From NCBI GenBank assembly GCA_002989075.1, contig PSQN01000004.1, positions 248,001 to 312,000 of the forward strand: a stretch of 64,000 nt of DNA, read 5' to 3'. The translations under genes were made by a program, and so were the position numbers. Shown here one piece after another: positions 10,837-21,534 of this stretch (the stretch's first letter is position 1; every line of letters begins with the position of its first letter). The notes below the pieces were generated by a model. It saw nothing but the letters and a program-made list of their open reading frames with translations, was not told the origin of the DNA and did not search any database. The DNA is from Arthonia radiata. Its lineage: Eukaryota; Ascomycota; Arthoniomycetes; Arthoniales; Arthoniaceae.

Positions 10837-11850
10837 TCACAGCTTACCCACGTCCTTATGCGCCAGCTCCGGGTCCACCGACTCCACAAATCCCAGCACA
10901 GTCTCACACATCCCCTTCACCACCTCCTCTCCATTCCCATTCAAATTATGATACGCCCCGGGGATTGTCCCACTGCGATCATCCCAAGCGCCCCCACTCC
11001 CCTTCACATACGTCTCCCACTTGCCCACCAACGCCATCTTATCGATCCCCCTGGGGAAGTTTTCATCCTCCCCACTCAACAGCGCCAGCGTCTTTACGCC
11101 TCTGCTCGCCAGCCCCTGCGCGCCCCACACGCGCTCCACTCGCTCCTCTCCCAGATCACTGCTGAAGTAATCGTCGTCCCCGTCCTCGCTCATCAGACTC
11201 ACCCACCGCTCCGCCGTCATCTGCGCGCCGAACTGCCCCCGCGTAGCCGTCACAGGCATATGCTCGTTTCCTTTCCCTTCTTCAATCATCCTCCGAGCCA
11301 GCGCCAACGCCTCTTCCACCTGCGGCGCCGGCAGCTCCCCCTCCGTCCCCAGCACGCCCTCCCGATCGCTAATCCCCGCCTGCAGAATCACGCCGTCTAC
11401 CCCCGGCCGCTCCAGCACGTACCTCGGCATGGGGCTGACTTTCCAGGGGCCGACGAGGTAGTTCATGCTGTCCTGGCAGCCTGTGCTGTGCCCAAACAGT
11501 ATGAGCTTCGTCGCCGCATTCCCGGCACGCTGGGCGGCGAGATCCCGGAAGTAAGCGACGGCCTTAGCGATGTCCTCGGCGTCGCGCTCGAGGGAGCCGG
11601 TGGCGTAGCCGACGCCTGAGGAGCGGGTTTGGATTTCCGCGATGCTCCAGGTGGGTGGAAGGAGGGTGGCGAGCGTGGAGGGGTAGCGGACTGTGAGGAG
11701 GGCGTCGCAGAGGCCGCCGAGGAAGAGGAGGAAGTTGTGGGGTGGGATTTTGGGGTCATGCTTGGAGTTCGTGGGTATGTGCTCAAAAGCGACGAGGCGG
11801 GGCGCGTAGGCGTGGAGGGTGCCGGGGTGGGGGGTGGGTGTGAAGGGCAT
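10837..11850 (-). CDS. DUF1749 alpha/beta-hydrolase, SidJ-type esterase
   Basis: A single-exon gene of 337 residues with the fold of DUF1749 (UPF0613) proteins. The best-studied member, SidJ of Aspergillus fumigatus, hydrolyses the siderophore fusarinine C in the cytosol. Visible features are an early NFLLFLGGLCDALLTV strand-turn, the nucleophile elbow GHSTGCQD with Ser122, a GEDENFPRG segment that supplies the likely acidic residue, and His301 in the GAYHNLNG motif. There is no signal peptide. No siderophore synthetase or transporter is nearby, so siderophore breakdown is only one possibility. Other members of the family are uncharacterised. Confidence 0.85.
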   Translation of the reverse strand: MPFTPTPHPGTLHAYAPRLVAFEHIPTNSKHDPKIPPHNFLLFLGGLCDALLTVRYPSTLATLLPPTWSIAEIQTRSSGVGYATGSLERDAEDIAKAVAYFRDLAAQRAGNAATKLILFGHSTGCQDSMNYLVGPWKVSPMPRYVLERPGVDGVILQAGISDREGVLGTEGELPAPQVEEALALARRMIEEGKGNEHMPVTATRGQFGAQMTAERWVSLMSEDGDDDYFSSDLGEERVERVWGAQGLASRGVKTLALLSGEDENFPRGIDKMALVGKWETYVKGSGGAWDDRSGTIPGAYHNLNGNGEEVVKGMCETVLGFVESVDPELAHKDVGKL

Positions 11851-12978
11851 GGCCGATAAGTGGCGAAGCTTCTAGGTCTTGCGTTTCAGACCTATTCTTT
11901 TTTACCTACAGGTGTCTACTTTATCATGTCTTCAGCCGGGCTTTCAAGAGCTTGCAGACTATCTGGCTTCTTGGACCAAATACCAAAGACGCCTCGTCAG
12001 GCGTTTTGGACGTTCCCGCTTGCGCGGACTGCGGCAGGGACCCGTTTCTCCTTCTTTTGGCCTTTATCGTTTCCTTTTCGCTACATAATTGCGCTGCGGA
12101 CAGCGATATCGAATTCCTGATTTACCCCGTGGCTTTGAAGAGATGCCTACGTCATACCAGTGTTGTGCCACGGATGCATGTCAGGATAGCTTGCATGCCA
12201 CAACCCGCACGTTCACAACCCGATTACTCGAGATGATAGGCTGTCAGATGATAGAATGTGCCCAATTTCGAGCGTATACGTGAGAACATCTTGATTTCTG
12301 CAATAGCCGTAGAGAAGCTGGAGAGCTGGCGTGGGAGGGCTTTCATGGAATCATAAAACTACCCCTTCTACACAAAGGCTGTGTTGAATACCTTGATAAG
12401 CTATCCTGATAATCAAATGATCGTCAGCCGCACCATTGGATATCATTCTGCTATACATTCTAATACACTCTGAAACGCATCTGAGCATATCAGTCCCTTC
12501 CGCCCTACTGAGGCTAGCGCTCATCTCGAGTGGCGCCACCACTAAGTAGACTGATGGCAGAGAAGATAATTGATCGAGCTATAACGATATCCTTCGTGAA
12601 GAACCAGAGCTTACTTAGCTCTTCAAGGAACCCATGTGACAGAAGCCTAACGAATGTGTTCCTTCTATCTGAGAATCTCAAGCTACGCCGCTAAGTACAA
12701 ACACTATTGCCAAACGTGACGCAAACTCGAGTAACGCAGCACTGAAATAGTTGGATCCAGACGTTCTGATGGGATTTGGCTTCCCGATGAGCATTGAAAA
12801 CTTCCAAAGAAATATCGTAAGCATTCGCGGGTAAAGACTGTGAGGTAGGTTGGCGAAATGATTCACCGATTGCTGTGGTGCGTGACCACGAGACCGGTGA
12901 TGCGCGACCACCTTGAGACAATAGCGCCCGCGGGACAGTGATTCAGACCTGGCCGCAGGTAGTTGGGGTCTTTGGCCA
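11851..12978. other. Intergenic, no gene seen
   Basis: About 1.1 kb holding the 5' flank of the esterase gene and the 3' flank of the small secreted protein. The short open frames have no motif and no splice support. Confidence 0.5.
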
Positions 12979-13479
12979 TCAGGTGCAAGCTGACTCTTTG
13001 TAGTGGTTGAACGAGACACCCAGCTCGAAGTAATCATCGGCGCCGTACACGTCCCATGTGATCGAAGTCGGTTGTTGCTCGTCATCTCGGAAGCAGACCA
13101 CGAAGTTGCCCAAGATCTGACCCCACTCGTCTCGGGTGAATGTGCCGCCGTCCAGGCCTTCGTCCATTGTGATTGCCATGCCCAGTGTATCACAAGAGCC
13201 TTTTTCGACATCGGTCTGTTTGCTTGCTTCAAAGGTGGTCTCGGACGCATCGTCCTCAAGTTGGTCCAAGAGATCGCCGAGGACATTCTTCCACTGCTCT
13301 GTAATCCCAACTTCGTTCTGGGTGTTTTTGTCTTTGGATTGGGTAGAAACTTTCCCAATGACGGCCTTTCCATCAATCGTCTTGCCAGATTTACAAGTGT
13401 CGCCTTCGCCTCTTTTCTCCAAGAAGATCGCGCATGATGCGAGGGCTGATAGCGCCAAGATCAGAAGGTGGCCCCTCAT
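12979..13479 (-). CDS. Small secreted protein with four cysteines
   Basis: The family is not recognised. The 166-residue product starts with a clear signal peptide (MRGHLLILALSALASCAIF). A Lys-Arg pair at 22-23 follows directly (LEKR|GEGD) and would suit Kex2 processing. The mature part is acidic and has cysteines at 29, 96, 129 and 165, enough for two disulphides. The second half reads like beta strands (NFVVCFRDDEQQPTS, TWDVYGADDYFELGVSF). There is no membrane anchor. It is a single exon. A longer open frame on the same strand (12678-13376) is a shadow in another phase. It stands alone, with 2.5 kb of non-coding DNA upstream, and candidate-effector status would be inference only. Confidence 0.75.
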   Translation of the reverse strand: MRGHLLILALSALASCAIFLEKRGEGDTCKSGKTIDGKAVIGKVSTQSKDKNTQNEVGITEQWKNVLGDLLDQLEDDASETTFEASKQTDVEKGSCDTLGMAITMDEGLDGGTFTRDEWGQILGNFVVCFRDDEQQPTSITWDVYGADDYFELGVSFNHYKESACT

Positions 13480-16021
13480 ACTTTCGATGATGCAAGTGTT
13501 GATCGAGTATTTGCGGGTATGTGTGATTGGCTTGAAGTAGTACGATAAAGCGCGAGAAACCTTTTTAGATAGAAACTGGGAAAAGCAAAAACTAGATGCG
13601 GGAAAGAGTGAATAAGTCGATCTGTTGCTGCTGCATATTTTCTCGGGGTCGACAAAGCATTAAATAGTCAAGCTGCGGGCTCGCCTATCTCGAACTTGCT
13701 GAATCAAAAGCAAGCTAGTCGAGTCTTCCAAACGCCCTAGATTTACCAAATGAAGATGGCAATCCTTGTGGGTGAGACGACGCATCATCGCTCCAACAGC
13801 GAAAGTGTCGTGTGGACCCCCTCAGCAGCTCCATGGTGTATGCATGTCTCATCGGAGTCCGCGGCTTTCAAAGGCGGAATGATGGGGGTCGTAGGAATGC
13901 ATCTTCTACCGAACCTATGAGTATCCATGCTTCAGGAACACATATGTACCATCACAATTGACTCCTACCAAAAGCCCCAAGTGCTGTCTGTTCATAGTAG
14001 ATGAGTAAAGATCGATTACGCAAATGCCGAAAAAGCTATAGAGCTATCCTTCAACAAGTGCGGTGTCTGAATTGTAGATATCCGCAGAGAGAAACCCAAG
14101 GGTGCCCAAGGATCGTTCTGATCCTCTCGCTGTCCAGACTCTATGATGAGATTGATGTTTCATAATCATTGTCGTTGGTCCATGGGCTTTCTTTGCGAAG
14201 GGATGAGGGAGGGATTCGACGGATGATGCGGATGAACCTCCAGGTCCCCAACGAACAACTGCATTACATGCCGACTGCGCAGAAACCAGGACTCGGTTGG
14301 ACTGAATGCCTTCGCCCTGTAGGCTCTTACGGTTCCTTGACACCATTGCAGATATATCTTCCCTGTGTTTCGTTACGCAGCGATCTCCTTGCTGTCTTCC
14401 TACACAGGCTGCGACCAACATGTATCCCTCAGTAAATACTAAAGCAAATGCTACAGTGTCCGGGGTGGCTCAGAGCATTCTTATCCCACAGACCCTTACA
14501 CACCGAGACTGCCCCGAAGAATGTTGTCTCTTTACACCCAGCGCAAAAGCACTACGTTTCCCGTCGTCTGGAGGACTAGTACAACTTCCAAAACGCAGGT
14601 TGAGCTAGATCTAGCAGAGACCCGAGAGAGGGGCCCCAAGGGGAGATCACATCTGCGGGAGAACTAGGTGGAGGTGAAAGCTGGAGGTTGGGGAGGATTA
14701 CGGGTGCGGCCCGTGCGGGTATCAGTGTGGGGGGTTGAGCAACCAATTTCACCTTTCTGAGGACAGTCTCGTTCTTAGATTGGACTGTAGGAAGGGACTG
14801 CCCTGAGCCACACCTTACAGTGTCATTCTAGCGGCAAACGCCAAGTACGTTCCGTGGGCCCTCGCGCACATGCAAGCCTTGCAAAGAGAAGAGCCCATAC
14901 TTTGTTGCAAACAGAACAATCCAGATGGCTGGATCAAGTCAAACCCTGGGCGGATCGATCCTCTTCCCTGCTTGACCTGGGCAGATTAAGGTTTCAGGGT
15001 AATTTTGTGCCCAATGTCAGAGAGATATCTGGCGTACGGAGTATCTCTAAACTCTTGACCGGATCGGGCGGACCAATCCTTCCGTGTTTCTGAACCGGGT
15101 ACCGACTCGTTGCCAACACTGTTGGAAGCCGGGGGCTCGTGGCGTTAGGACGTCCCGCGCACAGCTTTCACCCCGAGAACGATGCTCGCTCAGCTGCGTT
15201 CATGTGTAATACGCAAACGGCGACTTTACGAAACCTCCACAATCCTTTTAGGAGCCGGAACAGCGTTCAATCCTGACAAACGTCGAAGCATCACTTGCAA
15301 ATGATGGTGAGTAGGCCGTCCGGTCCGTTGTCCCACAATCTTTCAACGTTCTCGCGTCCATGCGCGCGTCGATGGGCTAGATGGCCAACCGGGGCCAATC
15401 GGTGAAGCAATCGCAGGCTGTTAGCCGTTGCTTGGCACCGCCAACACAGAGCTCAACTATCACGACAATTATGCGTAGCTAAGACTTTGAAGGCCTTTGC
15501 GTGGTGCTGAGGTCTCTTTTGGTCGTCTAGCTAAGACTCAGTCTATGTGTGAGAGGGGTACAAGGTTTTTGCCTGCGGAATCCTTCTCAGAATGATGGCC
15601 CCCTAGCCAGATGGACAAGATCTGCGGTCGGTCCTGTGCGACTCTTGACAGTGGAGAACATGAACGTCAAGATACCTTGCCGCTTCACAGCATTGTCCGT
15701 CCGGCAACCAATCTCAACATACACCGGAATGATTGCGGCGTCTCTTTCGCTTCATCCCATGCCACTTCTCGTAGAATAACGTGTATGTTCAGACTAGGTT
15801 GATGCATCTGCCAGGATAAGTACATCTCTTATTTATTCCTCAAATCGCCCCCCGCAGATCGAGCGCAATAAAAAAATACCTTGGCCTTTTGCGGACACCA
15901 TAGATGTTACTGTCTCTCCGGTCGGAACTGCGACCAGTATGAGGCCCGATTGAGAGATGTTAAAGTGGTGGCTTCCTCGCCGTCGCTATTCCTACATACA
16001 ATACGGGACGCAGCCGCTTTT
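13480..16021. other. 2.5 kb gene-poor stretch
   Basis: No gene with motif or splice support. It holds the promoter of the small secreted protein, the repeat copy at 15799-15960 and the 3' flank of the acetylxylan esterase. The minus-strand frame at 14044-14421 is open for 125 codons, but its composition is not protein-like. Confidence 0.5.
15799..15960. repeat. Degenerate dispersed repeat, copy A
   Basis: About 160 bases align with 21249-21415. Shared blocks in the same order are TGCATCTRCCAGGATAA, ACATCTCTYATTT, CCCCGCAGA, GCGGACACCAT, GATGTYAC, TCTCTCCGG and GAACTG. Similarity fades beyond both edges. It lies 62 bases past the stop codon of the acetylxylan esterase. No terminal repeats or complete frame are visible, so the family cannot be named. 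Confidence 0.7.
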
Positions 16022-17335
16022 TCACAGGCACTGCGAATAGTACACACTTGAAACCTTGCACGTTCCCGAGCTGCAGCACGTTGCGCCCGTCCAGCCCGAT
16101 CCACCGCATTGTCCGTAGAGCGCGGCACACTGTAGTGATTAGTAAAACCATGTGGGCCGCATCATTCAAGCGAATGTGAAGACAGGGTTGTTACTTACAG
16201 ATCCAGAAGAGGGAGCAGGATTGCTCGGCGCAGGCGCTGGAGCCGAACTGCTCGGGGCAGGTGCTGGAACCGTGCTGCCGCCACCACCGCCAATAACCCC
16301 TCCAACAATACCGAACCATTTCATGTCTTCGTTGCCTTGGATGGGGACGGTGTGGCCGACCCCGACCGCCTATTCTTGTTAGCCTCAACGCGCCAAACCG
16401 CACGCCACAAGACTCTGGACTCACGTAGATGCCCTGCAACTTGGGCCCGTACACGTATTTCGTGTAGTTCGGCAACGGCGTATTCGGCAGCGTCTGCGCG
16501 GGCATGGTGCTGTACCCATTGACTCCAATCCACTCGTCTACCGTCTCGTTATAGTTCGGTGGCAAGAGCGTGGTGTCGACGCTTCCGTGATAGACCTGGA
16601 TGGGCGGGTATCCGCCGGTGTAGCCGGGGTACATGGCGTGCACGACGTTGGCCCATTGCTGCGGTGTGTCGTTGACAAGGCCTTGTGCACACGACGAGTT
16701 CCAAGCGTCGACTTGATTCGCGCTGGATACGAAGCAGCCGGCGGGAACGCCGGAGTAGACGGATGCGGCGGCAAACATATCGGGGTAGGTGGCGCACATC
16801 ACATTCTATTGCGACGTAGTCAGCAGAGCAGTACGCTCGTCGCATTGGCGACGCGAGGAGAGGGGCCGCAGCAGAGGCTTACCGTCATCATGGCGCCCGA
16901 CGACGAGCCCGTGACAAAGACGCGGCTCGCATCGGTTTTGTAAGTGGAGATGGTATACGTGACCATGTTCGCGATGGAGTTGCTGTCGCCGCCTCCATTA
17001 TGGCTCAGCGCAGACTTGCTCGACACGTCCCAGCAGGTGCCACTGTACGGGCTTTGCGGGAAGATGACGATGAAGCCATACTGCTCCGCGAGCTGCGCGT
17101 ACGGTGAGCCGGTGTAGTACGCTTGGGCTGTTCCGGTGCAGTAGTGGATTGCGACCACGACTGGAGGTTTGGCGGCAAGTTTGGCAGGGACGTAGATATA
17201 CATGAGGGTGTTGGAAGGGTTTGAGCCGAAGTTGGTGACTTGTTGGAGGCCGGCTCGCTTGATGAGGTTGGCGCTGGCTCCGAAGAGCTGCAGGCCGAGG
17301 AGGCAGAGGAGAGAAACGAAGGTGGTGGGCTTCAT
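16022..17335 (-). CDS. Acetylxylan esterase, CE1 family, with C-terminal CBM1
   Basis: A secreted enzyme that removes acetyl groups from xylan. There are four exons: 17335-16883, 16805-16425, 16369-16199 and 16129-16022, all joined in phase 0. The product is 370 residues. A signal peptide ([20 protein letters not shown]) leads to the CE1 domain, which has [29 protein letters not shown], the nucleophile motif TGSSSGAMM (Ser145) and [10 protein letters not shown] with the catalytic His. A short Gly/Pro/Ser/Ala linker rich in PAPAPSS follows. The last exon encodes only a fungal-type cellulose-binding module ([15 protein letters not shown] ... YYSQCL). An unspliced reading ends in the linker just after exon 3 and loses this module. 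Feruloyl esterase B is the nearest alternative, but the motifs match acetylxylan esterase A better. Confidence 0.93.
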
Positions 17336-19469
17336 TGTGGGTGTCTTGCTGGAGAAGAGCGGGGTGAAAGACGATGTTGGGGAAAGGGCTTCAGAAGTAT
17401 AGAAGACTTGAGTCGCAACGACTCGGACTCACTGTGATATATGCAGCTGAAACTGCGACCGGTTGGTTCAGAGATCGTTCCTAGGACATCCCCTGTGGGT
17501 AATTTGCAATGCATCGCTTCCAAGACTGCAGCTTCCAGCGAGACCGCGCGTGACTATGCGTTTTGACGGATCAACGGATACAAGACGAGCAAATCGTGGT
17601 CTGACTATGGCCAGATAGGTAGAAAAGAGAACTCTGGACCATAGAAGAAAGTGCTAGTCGGCTACTTCGTTCGAATATACGCGCCAGGGGCGGAGCGTGG
17701 TAGGGATCAGCCCAATGTGGGGTCCAAATTTGCAACACTGGCAGACAAGGAACATAGTAGCTGGTCACAAGAACAACTGATCTGCTTTAGTAGAGGTTGA
17801 TGCTGTCTCGGTCGTGCGCTGCGAAGAGCTCTAGACACGCCGGAGATCCGGCTCATTGGTGATAGATCGATCGATGCCATTGCGCAAAGCCGTGGTGAGG
17901 TTTGATATACGAAAAGGCTCAGGCGCTGACGACCTGGTCTGCGCACGTCGCGACCTGGTTCTTATTGCTGCGAAGCTGGTGTAAGAGTCTAAGGAATTTT
18001 GGGAAGGTGGAAATCTTACCTTGATGCCTGGAATCTCAGGCCAAAATGTTAAAGTTAGACTGCCGCAAGGCCGAGGCTTCTCTCTATTGTTAGCACCAAC
18101 AAAGACCATCAGCAGAGCCTTCACCGGGGACAAGTACTGTTATTCCATTCTCAAGATACCTATTACGCCCGGCCTTTGCTGTCTATACAGCTATTTTGAA
18201 CACGAAACTATTCCCGCGTATATGCTCGATAAGCTGCACGTCGGCGTATCTGGATATTTCTCTTTGATTCATGAGGGCGAGGAAAAGGCGCCCTCACGGC
18301 CTGGTGACCTATCCTGACATGCATAATACCTTAGATAGATCTCTTTGTGGATCGTTAGTACCGGGCGCCCAAGAATTCGCAGACCCCACCCCTTCCGGAG
18401 ACCTACACGTTCTGCCGCGTTCAGCTCTTCATCGTGCACTCCTCCAATGCGGGCGGGACCTTAGCCACAACTCAGCAATCAGGCTTGCTCTCAGCGAAAT
18501 TGTAAGATATAAGGTGTCTGCAGAGGTGATAGACAACTCCGACGCCATCCCTTACAGTAGGTTTTGAGTCAATTTGAGAGGAATCGATGTGTCTACTGGA
18601 CTGGTCGAAATACATATCGTACGTGGAGGGGACAGGTATCTGTTGTATTCTTTCTATGAACCATACCAATGCGCAGATATTCCGAGCGTCTTGAACTTGC
18701 TTTCGAGCGAGTTGTGCTCCTCTTTTGCTCTTATGCTGGCTCTGTGAGATTGATTGACTATGCTGGAGTGGCAAGTTGAATTCTTGTCACATGTGCTATC
18801 TGTGTTCATCTTCCATGCGCTCTTTTGCGAGAAGAGGTGACGCAGTGACGCGGATTTCTAGTGTCCCTATCTTGCTGTAGTACTCCTGAGTTCGATGCAA
18901 GTGTCCGCCGGCTTCACAGCCAGTGCACCGGCTTCCTGACGCGTGGATGGCATCATCTGGTATTCGGGTGGAAGCGTGCAGTGAGTCTGAGCGAGGACGA
19001 GGGTCTCATGTTGCAGCCAGTGTTCGTAAGGTCTAGCGGCATCGGCACAGTGTTCTGGCTTCTGCAAGCCTTACGATCATATAAAACGCTGCCCGTTGGC
19101 ACAAGGCGTTCCGATACAGCACAGACGCGAGTGCCTTTTGCTTTCAGATTTGGCGCAGTTGACATAGCGCCTCCATTCCGACGACTGCAAGCCCCTCAAC
19201 ACAGTGTGGAGGCTGTAGAGTTACATCCCACGCTCGTTCTCCAGACAATACCCTCTGTGGTTGGATCAGGGAGCAAACACCAGAACGAACTGTACCGGCA
19301 AGCTGCTTGCAAGTCGTGAGCACCACGTGCCAGTACAATGCATTCTGAGCAAGCACACAACCGAGTGTGCTCTGCTTTCAGAATGGGCGTACTCAGACAG
19401 CGCCTCCATCTCAATGATCGAAACACGGAGTACAGGCTGTAGATTCATCTGATGACCTTCTAGCGTTGC
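17336..19469. other. 2.1 kb gene-poor stretch
   Basis: It contains the promoter side of the acetylxylan esterase and, from about 18860, repetitive sequence described separately. Open frames at 18861-19319 and on the opposite strand lie in that repetitive DNA and carry no known domain. Confidence 0.5.
19092..19440. repeat. Degenerate tandem repeat, period about 234 bases
   Basis: Bases 19092-19200 and 19326-19440 align. Shared blocks in order are a GCAC-rich run, CGAGTG, TGCTTTCAGA, GGGCG/TGGCG, CAGCGCCTCCAT and CGACGA/CGAAA. The two TGCTTTCAG blocks are 234 bases apart. A weaker third unit may start near 18890. Translations of the minus strand also resemble each other (LKAKGTRVCAVSE and LKAEHTRLCACSE), which fits an old duplication of a coding or element-derived segment. 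Confidence 0.55.
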
Positions 19470-19671
19470 CTAGACGATGTTCTGGGCTTTGAGGTACTCG
19501 AGCTGGTCGATCTACCTTGATTAGCTTTGATGCCGCCACTGCTTTGTTGCTTGTGAATGATGAGCTTGCCCTGTTAGAGTCTACTCACCTTTTGACCCTT
19601 GCGCCATTGTACATCTTAATCTGATCTGCCAGCTGCTCCATGTCTACGCGTTCAGGCAAGCCCTCATGCAT
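19470..19671 (-). CDS. Possible small spliced gene or relic
   Basis: Exon-like minus-strand sequence from an ATG at 19671 encodes MHEGLPERVDMEQLADQIK and a little more, helical and highly charged. The frame is open upstream to an acceptor-like CTTAG near 19715. A GTGAGT donor at 19588 and an acceptor at 19512 lead to a short exon ending QLEYLKAQNIV. The obvious donor gives the wrong phase for that ending; a weaker donor (GTCAAA) a few bases earlier would fit. It could be a small conserved helical protein or a decaying copy. I cannot decide. Confidence 0.25.
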
Positions 19672-21534
19672 CTCTTCTCTTATCTTACTTCCAGTGATAT
19701 CCAAAAGAAGTCTAAGACGTCACCGTCAGGACGCCATTATAAAATTGTGGCACCAGATCTTGTTGCGAAGGGAAGTGGACAGCTTTAACCCTCCGCAGAT
19801 TTGGGTGACGAAGTGAGCCTACTTCCTTATTTCTCTACGCAACCCACCAATTCATTTCCTCGACCTGCGTCCACGCTAGCACGGACCACCACAACACAAA
19901 CAAAACGGATCCTCGCGCTTCTCTTCCTTCCTCTTTCTTTCTTTCTCCTCCATCTACATGAGCGGCCTTCGCGAGGCACGCACCGAGGTCGGAGTCTGAA
20001 GTGACGCTGTACTGTCGTTGGAAAAGCCGTACGGCCCTACGGGAGGCACGACCGCGCGTAGTATGCGGCGAGTGCAGGTTTCTCAGATGGCCTTCACAAT
20101 CAGCGGCCTACCCGGGGTACTACATGTGGTGGACCGCCTCGGTCACTGGGGAAGTGACGACGTGGGCGCAGCGAGGATGCAGAATTGCTACGGCGACCAT
20201 CATTGAGACGCTCTGAGGACAAAGGTCTTGCGGAGCTGCGAAGTTGGGTACGACTCCGGTCGAACTCAGGGTCGCCATTGGTCACTTAGCGGCTTAAGAA
20301 GCACTCAAGGCGGGCGGCGCTTGTCCACTGAGAACCACGACCGTCGTTGTGACTCATGCGACTCCCCTCGGGGATGTACGAACGTGAGCAGACGCGACAA
20401 CCGCAGCGCTGATGTGACAAGCGGCCGTCACAACTAGGGTTTCGAATGGTGGTGGCTCGCCCCGCTGGCGTTCGAAGTAAGTATTCCTGACTTCTCTACC
20501 TGTACATCTTGCTGACATGATATAAAGGAATCCATTTCATCATTCGCTTCCTCGTCCTGGAAGGCTTCTTACCCTCTCACAAAGCTAAGTCCTTCCCTCC
20601 TTCTTCCTCGTCCCAGCTAACGTGGAAGAAAAAAGCGGTTGTACCAATTTTTTCTTTTGCCTACTGGCTTCCGAGCTGATGACTGAGGAAGAAAGTCTCC
20701 TGTCGCAACCCCCAACCCGTGAACCACCGCACCACTGTCAGCTGCGTGGACTACCGTGAGCCTGGCGATTCACCATCAATTGCATGAAGACTGAGAGGTA
20801 TGGTTTGCTGCGCACTTCGCGGGCGATTGTCAGCTTCATGAGCACTGATAGCCATCTTCTATAATGCCGAAAGATGTATTATCAACGTTGCGGTTCGAAG
20901 AAGACAACAAAGATGTCGATTAAGTATCGCAAGCTTCCCGCAAAGGTAAGACCATCCCCACAGCGCTATGCCGCTTATGCTCAAGATCCTGGCCAAGCAG
21001 GATGGCCGAAAGGGGCAGGTAAAAGCCATAAGCCGGTGCTCTGTGGTACACAATAAAGATATCGGCATGCTGACAGACGGGTGTGATAGCCATAGGCAAG
21101 TGTGAAGACCTCAGTGAATGATGAGGCACAGATGCTCCACGGCATCGACCTTGAAGTGCGTTTAATGCTCTAGCAATGAAGTAAGTATTGTGCATGGTGA
21201 TTGGCTCTATCAAGGGTCCGGCAAACTAAACCTGAGATGCATGGCAGCTTAATGCATCTACCAGGATAACCACATCTCTCATTTGTTGTTCGATGACACC
21301 CCGCAGAACTAGCATACAAAAAGGAAAGACTCTGGCCCTTTGCGGACACCATCGATGTCACCATCTCTCCGGCCCGAACTGTGTGACCAACACAGAGACC
21401 CAATTGAGGAAAGTCCAGGCTAAGGAAATGATGTCTAATAAGACTATGACCTCAATCTTACCGCTTCTTCAACTGCTTCGACGTCTTTGTGCTAACGAAA
21501 TATTGTCTTTACAGCCGAGCAGCGTCCAGACAAG
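19672..21534. other. 1.9 kb gene-poor stretch
   Basis: No gene seen. It contains repeat copy B and the 5' flank of the carboxylesterase. The 19800-20460 part has several 60-70 codon frames on both strands with no motif. Confidence 0.5.
21249..21415. repeat. Degenerate dispersed repeat, copy B
   Basis: The partner of 15799-15960, in the same orientation about 5.4 kb away. Many differences from copy A are C/T and G/A transitions. It ends 120 bases before the start codon of the carboxylesterase. The minus-strand translations of both copies share a YPGRCIN/KL segment, so the repeat may derive from something that once coded. Confidence 0.7.

Noticed and set aside
12678-13376. A 232-codon minus-strand frame, longer than the 166-residue secreted protein it overlaps
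   Set aside because: It is in another phase of the same strand, has no signal peptide and has a skewed composition rich in Ser, Thr and Arg. The shorter frame has a signal peptide, a Kex2-type site and paired cysteines.
18861-19319. A 152-codon plus-strand frame
   Set aside because: It lies in the degenerate tandem repeat and has no domain. The opposite strand is about equally open.
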